Shown here: piece after piece, positions 1-10,072 of the stretch
Position numbering within the stretch: position 1 is the stretch's first letter
How the letters are laid out: every line of letters starts with the position of its first letter
Source of the DNA: Hypericum androsaemum
Lineage: Eukaryota; Streptophyta; Magnoliopsida; Malpighiales; Hypericaceae
Reading direction: 5' to 3'
DNA length: 64,000 nucleotides
Assembly (NCBI GenBank): GCA_963995505.1
Contig: OZ023193.1
Coordinates: forward strand, 6,160,521 to 6,224,520
Notes under the pieces: generated by a model
The model's database searches: none
What the model saw: the letters and a program-made list of their open reading frames with translations, nothing else
Told to the model about the DNA's origin: nothing
Position numbers and translations under genes: made by a program

Positions 1-805
1 AGATCAATGCGTCCCCGTGATCTTCCGTTGTCGCATTTGCAGATTTTTCCTTCTTTGGTGCCGTGCATTGGTCTCTGAAATGACCATATTGTTCACAATT
101 CCAACATTGCACCGAGCTCTTGTCCTTCTTCGGACCACCCTTCGATTTAGATCTTGACCTACCCCGGTCCTTCTTCCCCTTCCACTTATTCTCAGACCTT
201 CCCCTGTTACCCATGCTCAAAGCTGAACTTGAGGCTACTCCGGATTCCTTTCTACGAATCTCCTCACTCATAATCAAATCCCTCACCTCATCTAGCTTGA
301 GCGTTACTTTCCCCGCCGAGGCACTCACTGCCATGACCGTGCCATTCCAACTATCGGGTAAAGAACTTAGTAAAATTAGGGCTTGTACCTCATCATCGAA
401 GTCGATCTTAACCGAGCTCAATTGGGCTATCGTTGCATTGAACTCGTGAAGATGCTTGGTCACCATCGTACCCTCCGCCATCCGAAGGTTGAACAACTTC
501 CTCATCAAGTGAACCTTGTTGGCCGCCGATGGCTTCTCGTACATCTCGGACAACGTCTCCAACATCTCCTTCGTGGTCTTTGACTTTACTGTGTGCAAGG
601 CCACGTTCCTAGACAAAGACAAGCGCACCACGCTCATCGCTTTCCGATCTAGGAGCTTCCACTCCTCTTCCTTCATGTCCTCAGGCTTCTTCCCATCAAG
701 CGGCAAGTGCAAATCTTTGCCATACAAGTAGTCCTCTACTTGCATCTTCCAGAAGCCATAGTCGACGCCATCGAACTTCTCCACGGGCGATCTCACATCA
801 CCCAT
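1..805 (-). CDS. gag: Copia gag polyprotein, N-terminal part (partial)
   Basis: From ATG at 805-803, 32 bases past the primer binding site, the frame stays open to the window edge (268 codons). It begins MGDVRSPVEKFDGVDYGFWK, the usual plant copia gag start, followed by a UBN2-type gag domain (residues about 10-190) and a basic linker. A CCHC zinc knuckle with the pattern CWNCx4HFRDQC sits near residue 245. Gag forms the virus-like particle and the knuckle binds element RNA. No stop or frameshift is seen, so this copy may be fairly young. The protease-integrase-RT part would lie to the left of the window. Confidence 0.9.
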   Translation of the reverse strand, partial: MGDVRSPVEKFDGVDYGFWKMQVEDYLYGKDLHLPLDGKKPEDMKEEEWKLLDRKAMSVVRLSLSRNVALHTVKSKTTKEMLETLSEMYEKPSAANKVHLMRKLFNLRMAEGTMVTKHLHEFNATIAQLSSVKIDFDDEVQALILLSSLPDSWNGTVMAVSASAGKVTLKLDEVRDLIMSEEIRRKESGVASSSALSMGNRGRSENKWKGKKDRGRSRSKSKGGPKKDKSSVQCWNCEQYGHFRDQCTAPKKEKSANATTEDHGDALI

Positions 806-850
806 CGTGATTGCTCCCACCACGCCCTAAACCCGGGCTCTGATACCAAT

Positions 851-1346
851 TGTTGGGAAACACGAGGGCCCCAAACACCACACGAACAACACCGGAGCAA
901 GATCTACGAACACAACGAGGAGATCGACCACAACTACGAATAAAGAAAACTCACAGTCAAACAAGAACAACTGATTTGGTCACCCGGTTCGATCTTAACC
1001 GATCTACGTCCGGGGGCGTACCAAGCCATGAGATTTCACTATATCAAGCTCGATCTACACTTTGGAGCTTCACTTGCTCAACAATGGTATTTCTCTCTCC
1101 TCTTCTCTCTCTGTCTCTCTCTCTCTCTCTACACAAGGAAGAAGATACTAAAATAGTGACTGAGAGGTGGGTATTTATAGTGCACATAGCCTAGGACTAT
1201 TTGGTGTCGGCAGGGGCAAAATCGTCCACCAGAAATCACATTTCTGGCCCCGGATGAATAGTGCCGAGTCAACATGTGAACAGTAACTCCGTATATTCAA
1301 CATGTGAACAGTAACTCCGTATAGTACGAAGTCTCCATACCCAACA
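851..1346 (-). repeat. Copia 5' LTR
   Basis: A 496-bp LTR bounded by TG...CA with 7-bp inverted ends. On the minus strand a TATA box (TATAAATA, 1172-1179) lies downstream of a tandem duplication of about 28 bp in U3 (about 1266-1323). A CT-rich run (about 1095-1130) follows the TATA box. These fit U3-R-U5 in minus orientation. Confidence 0.9.
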
Positions 1347-1615
1347 AAAACACATTATCGCTATGAATACAAGTCATACAAATAAGTCGCGATTCAAGCA
1401 AAACCATACTAGAAAGAAAAAACCAGAAATATGCACCAGAGAAACAGGAGTAGCAAAAAAAAAGATTGTTTCAATATAAAAAGGAGACAGCATCAGAAAA
1501 AAAAATGCAAAATCACACTAACAAAGACCAAGTTGATGTTTTTTTCAGGATATTCACAAAGTCAATTTAGGGATCAAGAGAGTCTCAATGTCAACATATA
1601 ATGTATGCAATTTAC
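1347..1615 (-). other. 3' flank of cystatin-like copy 1
   Basis: This stretch is shared, with differences, by the flanks near 7,630-7,680, 9,800-10,030, 12,130-12,400 and 14,380-14,590. It is therefore part of the duplicated unit and probably the 3' untranslated region. A copia element interrupts it at 1346/1347. Confidence 0.6.
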
Positions 1616-2366
1616 CTAGACTGCCTGCTTCTTTTTCCTGAAGCTTAACACCCACCAATACCCATCAAACCGCCTAAAGACTTTCGACTGATACATTTTC
1701 TTATCGCCAGAAGTGACATTTTCAGCCTCAATGGTGAGGTAATAAACCATACCAGCTGCTGGGGCACTGGTTGCAGTCTCAAGTCTCACAAGTTGCAGTT
1801 TACCATCCTGCAAATCGTTCGGTCCTTGGCCGTTAGTCAACAAAAATTATTGGCCCTCAACAGTTAAGACACAAGATTTAAACCTCACCAGTGGAGCCCT
1901 ATTGTCATTGTAATGCTCAACTGCAATTTCCGCCCCCTCTTCTGCGAAGGGCCAGAAAACGTCACTCTCGCTAAGCGGATAGATAGCACCAATGGTTCCT
2001 TTAGGGGGAGAAGTAACATTGAAACCCTAATACAAAAGGAAAAAAGTCGCACAAAAAAAAAAGAAGCCGGAATTATAATACAGAAATTTAAAGGGAACAA
2101 CAGAAAACCTCGCTCCTCTCAGTTTGAATGCAGTATTCCCGGTATTCCTTGGATACAGGATCATCATAAGAGTCCAGCTTCTTCTCCAGCTCATTGATGG
2201 CGTCTTCGACGTCCCCGTACTCACTGTATTTGCAACAATAGTCATCGTCGTACTCCACAACCTCGTCCTCCTCCTCCTCCTCCTCCTCCGCCTCCTCCTC
2301 CCTCTTCCGCTTCATAAACTCCGATTCCTCCGCCGCGGAAGAAACCTCAACAATTGCATCAGCCAT
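1616..2366 (-). CDS. Cystatin-fold protein, copy 1 (intact, 3 exons)
   Basis: Exons 2109-2366, 1889-2026 and 1616-1807 join to 588 nt, 195 residues, all with GT-AG introns in phase 0. Residues 1-60 are very acidic (a run of Glu encoded by a CTC/CTT-rich stretch), followed by a YREYCIQTE motif near 75-83. Exon 2 has GAEIAVEHYN (117-126), which resembles the LARFAV-x-x-N helix signature of plant cystatins. Exon 3 has GMVYYLT (151-157), which matches the strand after the cystatin inhibitory hairpin, and a YWWVL strand near the end. The QxVxG inhibitory loop is not present (SAPAAG stands there), so protease inhibition is doubtful. It belongs to the plant cystatin-related families of unknown role. 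It is the most complete copy in the cluster. Stop is TAG at 1618-1616. Confidence 0.8.
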
Positions 2367-2614
2367 GAAACCCTAATTTTCAAAGTAAATTCCCAAATCA
2401 CAATTTCTCTCTCCCCCTTTACCAACTTTTAATATATGCAGGGACGATGACACGACAAATGAAAATTTTCTAAACAATCCAATTTTTATATTTAAAAAAA
2501 ACCATTTTGGCTGTGAGGTGGTCCACCCATCATCGACTTAAGGTACTCATATAATTTTTTTTAATACTACAAGGTACTAAGATGTACTTATCCCAATGAA
2601 AACTAATAAATCAA

Positions 2615-3195
2615 GGAAAAATTACTCTCAAGTCCTTCGAGTTTGATTAAATATACTCAAAAGTTATTCATGTTCACAAAATACATTCTGACGTCCCTCT
2701 AGTTTGCTTTTATTATACTTTCGGGTCCCCCTTCTCTCTCTTATTTCTCTCTCTTCAGTCCCTCAGGTTCTTCGAACCGCTTCTGTTCCTCCCTCGTCCA
2801 CCGCCCTGGCAAAACCCTCCTCCCGCGTGGGTTGAGGAAATTGATTTTGCCCCATCCCAAATTTTTATTAGGTTGGCGTTGGTGATTTTGTTTTGGAGAA
2901 TTTTTATGATTTTGATTTCATGTTGAAATTTTTTTTATTGAATTGGTTAGGAGTTGTCTTAAAAAAAATTTGGTTAAGAGGAAGAAGAAGAGTGATGTCA
3001 GCAATTTTTTATTTTTTGTTCTAAGAGTATTTTGGTCATTTAATTGACAAAAATGAAAAAATGAGCTACTAACATGCGTCAGGGAACCGAAAGTATAATA
3101 AAATTAAACAAGAGGGACATCGGCGTGTATTTTGTGAACATGAGGCACTTTTGAGTATATTTAAGCAAATCTGAGAGACTTTAGAGTAATTTTCC
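2615..3195. mobile_element. Long-TIR foldback element (Mutator-like, non-autonomous)
   Basis: The first ~110 bp (GGAAAAATTACTCTCAAGTCC...) are repeated in inverted form at the right end (...GTAATTTTCC), with about 80% identity by eye. The 581-bp element has no coding capacity. It lies just upstream of cystatin-like copy 1. Flanking bases (ATAAATCAA / ATAAAATCT) only loosely resemble a 9-bp duplication. Confidence 0.75.
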
Positions 3196-3652
3196 CATAA
3201 AATCTATCAAGTGATTGCAATCTAGAAATGCAAGTTGGGTCACGCTGGGCCGAGCTCAAATCGGAAACCAATATAGAGCAATCCAATTAGTGTAATCTAA
3301 AATCCCTACCGTTCAGGTAACTCCCATAGAAGATCTAACGACGACCAAAATATTCATCGAATACAGACGATGTACGACTATTTCAATCTTTTGGCGGGAA
3401 AGGTTACTTTTTTGTCGCATATAAGAATTGAAAATGTTAGAAAAATGTCCACATTGGCAATAAAAACAGTTAAGAATGTCGTAAGGTTTATATTTAACAG
3501 TGTGATCAAATTGTAAAATGTCATAATATTTTAACCATCTCCACGTGGTTGATATCCTACTAGGAAACTATACTACGATTGCATGTTTGTCGCATATAAA
3601 TGCTTCCCGTTAGAAGGGTTAAATCACCGACGACTATTAATTTTAGGTAGTG

Positions 3653-3933
3653 TGTTAAAGAATTCAGCAACCAAGACAACAAAACGCGCAAAAAATATGG
3701 ACACAAAAGATAACGTAGTTCGGCCTAATGCCTACGTCCACGGGGAGAAAAGAGAACTTTTATTGATGAGTTTTCGGGCCACAAATACAAAACCTTAGGG
3801 TAACATGCCTTTATATAGAGCCCTCATACATCAAGTAAGCTATCTATGTCAAATTATGAGTTCAAAACCTAGTTCGAATAGAATAGGAAACAAGCCCTAA
3901 AAAATTTTCTTCAATTTCTTGACATCTCTAACA
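3653..3933 (-). repeat. 3' LTR of non-autonomous copia element
   Basis: Starts TGTTA and ends TAACA on either strand. It shares with the other LTR the block containing a minus-strand TATA box (CTATATAAAG, 3811-3820). It has an extra ~25 bp near 3858-3885 that the 5' LTR lacks. Confidence 0.9.
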
Positions 3934-4249
3934 ATCTCCACCTTGGCGAGAAATCATCCCATGGACGAACCATGAAGCTCTATCCGAACTTTAACAAACT
4001 CCACCTTGATGAAAGACTGGCCTATGAAGAACTATGAGAACTTGAGAAACCAAACCGACTCTACCAGCTCCACCTTGACTATAGATACATCGCCATCAAT
4101 AATACCATCTCAACTTTCTCTCTTCCTTTTTCGTTCAATCACTTGGAGCCAGCCCCAAGCTTGAGCAGCTCCCGAGCTTGCTTGGCGTATTTTCTCCAAA
4201 CTCCATCGAACCCCAACTAGCAAGTCCACGTGCTGAAGCAACCTTGCAA

Positions 4250-4917
4250 TCAATAGACGCTTCCTCTATTTTTCTGGTCAGCCTCATGCTCCGTAACTTC
4301 GAACTGCTTTTCTGCTAGACTTTCTTGCCTCAAACCAATGCTACTTGCCATAACATACAACGGGCAACCTTTTGTTCTACCAAGTAGAACCCTCGACATG
4401 CCACGAACTCTACCGTTCGACCTTGAGTGAGATACCCGATTCGCCCGTGGTACTACCAACGGCTTCGCATTCCCCATGCAAAACCTACCCAACACCTTTG
4501 ACGTGCAGATGTCTTTAGACAACCATAGCGGAAACTTGCTAACTTTGTCTCCGCGATTCCCAACTCTACTCAAACCATTCAAGTCAAGCTTTTGTTCCAT
4601 CACACAAGAGTTTTTCTCCCCTCTATCTAAACCCAACGAGGTGACTCCACCTACAACCGTGTTCCCCACTAACCTGTAGGTGTTCCTAGCATTCCTTTCA
4701 CCGTTCATCACCACCACAGCATCCTTCTCCACCTCCATTAGCCCGCCTACAATATTATAGTTGTACCTACTATAATTCAAGGCTCTTAATGAGATCAAAT
4801 TCCTCTCCAACTTCGGAACATGCCTAACCCCACATAATTATCTTTCAATACCATCCCACATCTTGATCCGGATATCACCTATGCCAGCAATTCTACAAGT
4901 AGAACCATCACCCATAG
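4250..4917 (-). pseudogene. Degraded copia protease / pre-integrase remnant
   Basis: Downstream of the gag stop the minus strand still reads protease-like (GDGSTCRIAGIGDIRIKMW) and pre-integrase-like sequence (VRHVPKLERNLISL). An in-frame stop lies near 4,830. The open frame that follows (186 codons from 4810) soon loses likeness to copia proteins. No integrase catalytic core is seen. Confidence 0.7.
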
Positions 4918-5832
4918 TCACCATACCTTAATCAACGAACTTGTAGGTGTCAAATAGCCTCTCTTGGGCGTCATGTGGAAAGAGCAAGCGCTATCCAAAA
5001 TCCAGGAATCTGAAAGCTTTGGACCTGATAAGACAGAAAGAACATCATCATCCGACTCGTCCGAATATGAGGCCATATTAACGGAATCCGATCCTTTTCC
5101 CTCACGATCCCGAGTTCTTCTCGAACAATCCTTCTTCACGTGCCCTTTTTCTCCGCACTCGAAGCAATTTTCTTTGAACCTCTTTGACCTCGATCTGGAT
5201 CCTCTTCCATCTTCGCTACGACCACTATGGCTACCCCTCACAACCAGCCCTTCCGTTTGTTCATCGTTAATTTTTCTTCTTTGATGAAACCTTAGCAGAG
5301 TACTTGTGATATCTTCCAATACTAGGGACTCCTTCCCCCAAGTTAGAGTTGTAACCAAATTTTTGTAGAAACCCGGTAATAAATTTAGTAGCAACAATGC
5401 CTTGTCTTCTTCCTCGAACTTCACATCAACCTTTCTCAAGTCGCTCACGAGTTGACTGAAAGCATTAATGTGTTGGCTCAAATCCGAGCCTTCCTTCATC
5501 TTGAGCCGGTACAATCTTTGCTTAAGATAAAGCTTGTTCGACAAAGACTTAGACATATACCTTGCCTCCAATTTTTTCCATATCTCAGCTGGTGACTCCT
5601 CATCCATGACGTGATACATCACATCATATGCCAAGCACAAGCGAATTGTCGCCACCGCCTTGGCCTCCATCTCCTTCCACTCTTGCTCCTCCATCTTCTC
5701 GGACTTCTTCTCTGAGAGCGCAATGACCATCCCTTGTTGCACGAGGAGATCCTTAACACGCCTTTGCCATAACCTAAAATTCGATGAACCATCGAACTTC
5801 ACAAGAGCAAACTTCGCGCCGTGATCCGACAT
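4918..5832 (-). CDS. gag: Copia gag with start of protease (304 codons)
   Basis: The ATG at 5832-5830 follows the primer binding site. The frame begins MSDHGAKFALVKFDGSSNFR, carries a UBN2-type gag domain (about residues 15-190), an Arg/Ser-rich linker and a zinc knuckle CFECGEKGHVKKDC near residue 225. It then enters the aspartic protease (WILDSACSFHMTP near residue 280) and stops soon after at a TAA. The catalytic Asp is retained but the protease is cut short. This is the only long intact frame of the element. Confidence 0.88.
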   Translation of the reverse strand: MSDHGAKFALVKFDGSSNFRLWQRRVKDLLVQQGMVIALSEKKSEKMEEQEWKEMEAKAVATIRLCLAYDVMYHVMDEESPAEIWKKLEARYMSKSLSNKLYLKQRLYRLKMKEGSDLSQHINAFSQLVSDLRKVDVKFEEEDKALLLLNLLPGFYKNLVTTLTWGKESLVLEDITSTLLRFHQRRKINDEQTEGLVVRGSHSGRSEDGRGSRSRSKRFKENCFECGEKGHVKKDCSRRTRDREGKGSDSVNMASYSDESDDDVLSVLSGPKLSDSWILDSACSFHMTPKRGYLTPTSSLIKVW

Positions 5833-5852
5833 CCTTAGCTCTTGATACCACT

Positions 5853-6109
5853 TGTTAAGAGTTCAACAATCAAGAGAACAAAATGCACAAAGAACACGGA
5901 CATAAGAGATTACGTGGTTCGGCCTAATGCCTACATCCACGGAGGGAAAGGAGAACTTTTATTGATGGATCCGAGTTATAAAGCTATACTAAACCTTAGG
6001 GTAACATGCCTTTATATAGAGGCAAATCCGTGTACATCAAGTAAGCTATCTAGGTCAATAGGAAACAAGCCCACAAAATTTCCTCTTCAATTTCTTGACA
6101 TCTTTAACA
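5853..6109 (-). repeat. 5' LTR of non-autonomous copia element
   Basis: 257-bp partner of the LTR at 3653-3933, with TGTTAAG...TTTAACA ends. It is followed, on the minus strand, by a 2-base spacer and the primer binding site. Confidence 0.9.
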
Positions 6110-6300
6110 TAGTGGGCTATTCGAACTCCAACCTATTTTTTTCGAATAATTTTGTATTCTTTGAACTGTTGAAAATATAAATTTTAGATAAAGATAATAA
6201 ACTTGTTAATTCATATATTCATTTCGGGATATCCAATTTTTTTTATAAAAAATTTCATTCGGCCTTCAGTAGTCCATTTCCGAACAGCCCACTACCAAAA

Positions 6301-7424
6301 AAATATTTACCAACCTACTCCCAAACTCCTATTTTTTGGAGTCCTAAATTTCTAATTATATTTTCCAAATTTTCCTTCTTAAAAAAACTTTTAAGCAATG
6401 AATATGCGGATAGTTGGTTAATTGTCAAAATTTTACGTGGGTTGAAATTGTTACAAAAGCCTCTTTTAAGCAAGGTTTTAGAAAACGACTTCGAGGTCTC
6501 GGATTTGGTCTGATTTGTGGGTCGATTGGTCCGCGGGGTTGGGTCACTGATCGGACCAATACTTTTTAAATTATTCTCGCTAATATATTTTTCTTCGCGT
6601 CTATTTCTACTCCCCTAGGAGACAGAGAGAGAGGGGAGGAGCTACCTGATGTCGAAGTTGGAAGGCCGGATGTCGGAGGCCGAGCATCAGAGTCGGGGAA
6701 CTCCAATCGCATTTTGCGTCGGCGATTTGGGGGAAAATCGCGATTTCTAAAGTGAATAAATTTAGGGTTTGTCAATTGTTTGTTCTTTTGGGCGAAATAT
6801 CCGAGTATCTTTATTTTTTTGTCGAACCTAACAAACCATAAAAATTTGGGTGAAAATTATATTTGAACCACGAAGTCCGACCGATTTTGGGCTCGTAAGG
6901 TATGCAAATTTTGGGTCAAACCTGGAACATTATTCACTCTAATTAGTGGTCGGACCGGTTCAATCGTCACTCGAACTGCGTTTTTACGGACTTCCTTTTA
7001 AGCAATGAATATGTATGCATATTTTTACTCAACTGGTTGAATACTTCGTCGACGGACCTTTTAATGCCTTTTTTTTTTCTATTGCAGATGGTACAACGTG
7101 ACAAGCCAAGATTGAAGGCCTTCTTTCAAAAAGAGAATTGCTGCTTCTTTCAACGTGACAAGCCAAAGATATTCAATTATTTAAAATTAAATAACAAAAT
7201 AAAAATTGAGCCACGAGGTAGGACGCTAGGCGAGAGCTTTTCATAATTTTATAATTTTTTATTTACAATTCAGTATTTTTCATTAATTTTATTGTTATTT
7301 TTAATTTATAGTTTCCTAAATTTTTTGGCTTTCAAATTTTAGAATTTCTGGGCTTTGATTAAGTGTGGCTTATGAACAAGTACATCGGCATATTTGCCCT
7401 TTGTTTTTTAAAATAATTATAAAT
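6301..7424. other. Gene-free stretch
   Basis: AT-rich with a more GC-rich centre (6,480-6,990) that has no coding signal I can support. The short phrase GGTCGGACCGG resembles sequence near 13,800, so it may belong to a degenerate repeat. Confidence 0.4.
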
Positions 7425-7680
7425 TAAAGACGGGGAGAAATAGTAATTTCAATGATAAAAGAAAGATTACACCAAGAAGAAAAGGTTCAATCTTCAATTT
7501 GAATTAGCGATCATCTCTCCACACGGTGTATTATATATTATTACTTGTGTTGAGTGCATCTGCAAAAGACAGACGCAAACAAGTCAAACAAAAGATGTAG
7601 TCATGCACAAAATAGATGAGACAAAAAAAACATATTATTGCTATGAATACAAGTCATACAAATAAGTCGCATTGAATCGA
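7425..7680 (-). repeat. Duplicated 3' flank of a cystatin-like gene (no coding exons)
   Basis: The segment resembles 9,610-9,850 and 11,930-12,180: a GACGCGGTGTATTATT-like phrase, then a phrase with CATCTGCAAAAGACAG, then CTATGAATACAAGTCATA. It ends abruptly near 7,680 and no exon follows, so only the flank of a copy is left. Confidence 0.65.
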
Positions 7681-8422
7681 CATCGTCTCAAAACGATGTC
7701 GTTTTTGGTGGATTTGGACGGGTAACTGTCCTAGATCTGTCCAGATAATTGGTGGTCAACCACAAGATATTAAAATACTAATTTGAAATCACATAGTATT
7801 CCAGACAAAACGGATGAAATCATAAGGTACTAAAATAAACTTATCCCAAATTTTAATAGTATACTAATGAAAAAATAATAATATCTATAATTTTTTAAAG
7901 ACATTTGTGATAATTTTATAATATACTTTGTAAATTTTAGATTTTCAAATATTATAACAATCTTAACTACCATAGAAGAAATATATGACATATCTTTCAG
8001 AAATAATACGAATATATTTAACTAAGGTATCTAAGATACCTATATATACTTTTCAAAAAAAAACAGTTTTATTTGTAATAATCAAAATTTTATTTATTCT
8101 GATCGACATTTTTACTCAAAACTTATTATGATCATATCTAGACGGTGATTGATATCCTATTTATGTTGTGTTTCTCACCAGTGCTATCCAAAATAAATAA
8201 TAAATAATTACCATTTCTCAGGACTCCGTATATAATTGCTTCCAGTTAGAATGCCTTCTCGTTAGAAGGAAAAATTAAATAAGTATAAATTAAAGCCGGG
8301 GAGAAAATAGTAATGGAATGTAGTTGCCAATGTAAAGTCGGCGATAAATAAACATTATTTAAGAAAAATTTCGGCACGTATGCAGCAATGCAATGCATGT
8401 AACCCTAGAAACATTATTTATT

Positions 8423-9193
8423 GGGCAAATTGACCTTAGAAGTTTGCTTAAATCATATTTTTAGTTCATACTATTTCAAAATCGAAAGTTTGATCTCCCT
8501 AATTTAATTTTATTGTATTTTAAGACTCTTCGCAGACCTATTATTGATGTCATCATCTATTTTATTACTTTAATCATGGAAATAACTTCCCTATCCTTAA
8601 AATATTCTCCGGCCATTAACCCTTCTTCTCCGACCAAATATTCTTCTTTTCCGGCCATCTACTTCCCCTAATTAAAACCCGCCAGCAACAACCAACCCCC
8701 ACATGCAGCCAAAATCCCCAAATCACTCACATTTCCCTCTGAATTCATCTTCTCGAACCAATTGAAGGAAAAAAAAATCCAAGAATCAAACACACAACAA
8801 AGATCGAAACTAATTAAACCAAATTAAAAGCTCTCTGGTTTCCGACCGCGCTGACGCCATAAAAGCTCTATTGTTTCCCGACGACCGCTCGAGGAATCTC
8901 TGGTTCTCGACGGTCCTAATTTTCGACTGCGCCGACGCCCTAGTAGCTCTCTGGTTCTGATGACCGCTCGAGGAATCCCTGGTTTCGACTGCAACGGAGA
9001 AATGTTGGTCGGGAAGAAGATATTTTTTGTTTTTTATTGAAGGGTATAACTTTCAGTTACAAAATAAATTAAATGATGACATCAACTAGGGATCTTAAAG
9101 TTCAATAAAATTAAATTAGGAGACCAAACTTGTTATTCGAGAATAGCAGGGACTAAATTAAGCAAATTCTAGGAACTTGAGAAAAACTTGTCC
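8423..9193. mobile_element. Long-TIR foldback element with 9-bp target duplication
   Basis: The left arm (GGGCAAATTGACC...) is inverted at the right end (...CTTGTCC), with arms of about 150 bp. Flanking 9-mers are TTATTTATT (8414-8422) and TTGTTTATT (9194-9202), 8 of 9 identical, as expected for Mutator-like elements. The related segment at 11,800-11,820 (ACATTATTTATTTTAATG) is an empty site. No coding capacity. Confidence 0.85.
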
Positions 9194-9205
9194 TTGTTTA
9201 TTTTA

Positions 9206-9530
9206 GGAAAAGGTGCACTTTAGTATTATGTGGTATCGCATTTTTGTGATAAAACTATGTACTTTAAAAATTATCAAACATGTCCAAATTATTTGAAATT
9301 TTATCAAGCTATGGTCCCACTCAGGCCCGAACAGCTTCCAAGCCTAACTGGACTACCATGTCATTAATGCAGTGTTGTTTCCGTTTGAGGTGGTTTGTTG
9401 AATGAGCGAGTTGGTTAATTACAAAACAATCCTAACTTTTTTTAATATGTTTCAAAAACTCAATTTCCCTCCTGTACCCTCGTCTTCATCCTCCTTTCCC
9501 ATTCGGTTTTAGATCCGAATAAATCAAACG
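9206..9530. mobile_element. Foldback-element remnant, one arm
   Basis: Begins GGAAAAGGTGCACTTTAGTA and resembles one arm of the element at 10,073 (GGTATC...GTGATAAAAC...GTAC words). The second arm is not found. It is extra relative to the empty duplicate near 11,820-11,850. Confidence 0.5.
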
Positions 9531-10072
9531 ATTGAGTGGCATTGTTAAATGTGTGTTCAAAATACATTAATTTATAAGCAAACTAGCATTGATAAAAAAA
9601 TGATATATCAAGGAGAAGAGGAGGTACAATATTCAATTTCTATTAGTTATTATCTCTCGACGCGGTGTATTATTTCCTAGTAGGTTATATTTAAACTGTG
9701 GCACAACAAAAGATGGACTTTCTATTCCATGCAAAACTTGCCATGTTGTTTGTGTGCATCTGCAAAAGACAGATGCAAACAAGTCATACACAAGATATAC
9801 AAGCCTAAAAAATACATTAGTGCTGTGAATACAAGTCATATAAATAAGAAGCAATTCAAGAAAAAGCACACTAAAGCTTAAAAAAAACCAGAAATATGCA
9901 CCAGAGAAACAGCAGTAGTGAAAAAGCAAAGACAGATTCGATATAAAAAGGAGACAACGTCAGAAAAAAAAATGCAAAATAAAATTACCAAAGACCAATT
10001 GATGTCTTCAGGATATTCACACATGCCTAACTTTTCTGATCGGATAAAATATGTATTTTACAATATAACTTT

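Larger units (their letters stand above)
1..1346 (-). mobile_element. Ty1-copia LTR retrotransposon, 5' part (continues past left edge)
   Basis: Read on the minus strand the order is 5' LTR (851-1346), a primer binding site matching the 3' end of initiator tRNA-Met (TGGTATCAGAGC, 837-848) and a gag reading frame that runs off the window. The LTR has TGTTGGG...CCCAACA ends. The element sits in the 3' flank of the first cystatin-like gene: the flanking sequence from 1,347 on recurs near 7,630, 9,820 and 12,130 without an LTR. The target duplication cannot be checked because the other end is outside the window. Confidence 0.93.
3653..6109 (-). mobile_element. Complete non-autonomous Ty1-copia element with target duplication
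   Basis: LTRs lie at 5853-6109 (5', minus orientation) and 3653-3933 (3'). Both flanks show an exact 5-bp duplication TAGTG (3648-3652 and 6110-6114). A tRNA-Met-type primer binding site (TGGTATCAAGAGC, 5838-5850) and a purine tract (AAGGTGGAGAT, 3934-3945) are in place. Only gag and a degraded protease/pre-integrase part remain. No integrase, reverse transcriptase or RNase H sequence is found in the 2.4 kb, so it would need proteins from another copia element. The LTRs differ in length (257 and 281 bp) and in many bases, so the insertion is old. Confidence 0.93.
3641..6300. mobile_element. Small TIR element (MITE) split by a copia insertion
   Basis: Joining 3641-3652 to 6115-6300 across the copia element restores a short element. 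Its left end (TTTTAGGTAGTGGGCTATTCG) is inverted at 6281-6300 (CCGAACAGCCCACTACCAAAA). About 200 bp without the insert. No coding capacity. Confidence 0.55.
8150..10072 (-). repeat. Segmental duplicate of cluster unit, interrupted by two transposons
   Basis: Parts 8150-8422 and 9530-10040 are collinear with 11,585-12,330 (downstream flank of copy 3). A foldback element (8423-9193) and a second element remnant (from 9206) split the unit. The cystatin-like 3' flank reaches about 10,040 (ending near GGATATTCACA), but no exon is present beyond it because another foldback element starts at 10,073. Confidence 0.75.

Noticed and set aside
4476..4679. Plus frame inside the copia element
   Set aside because: Shadow of the minus-strand remnant of the non-autonomous copia element.
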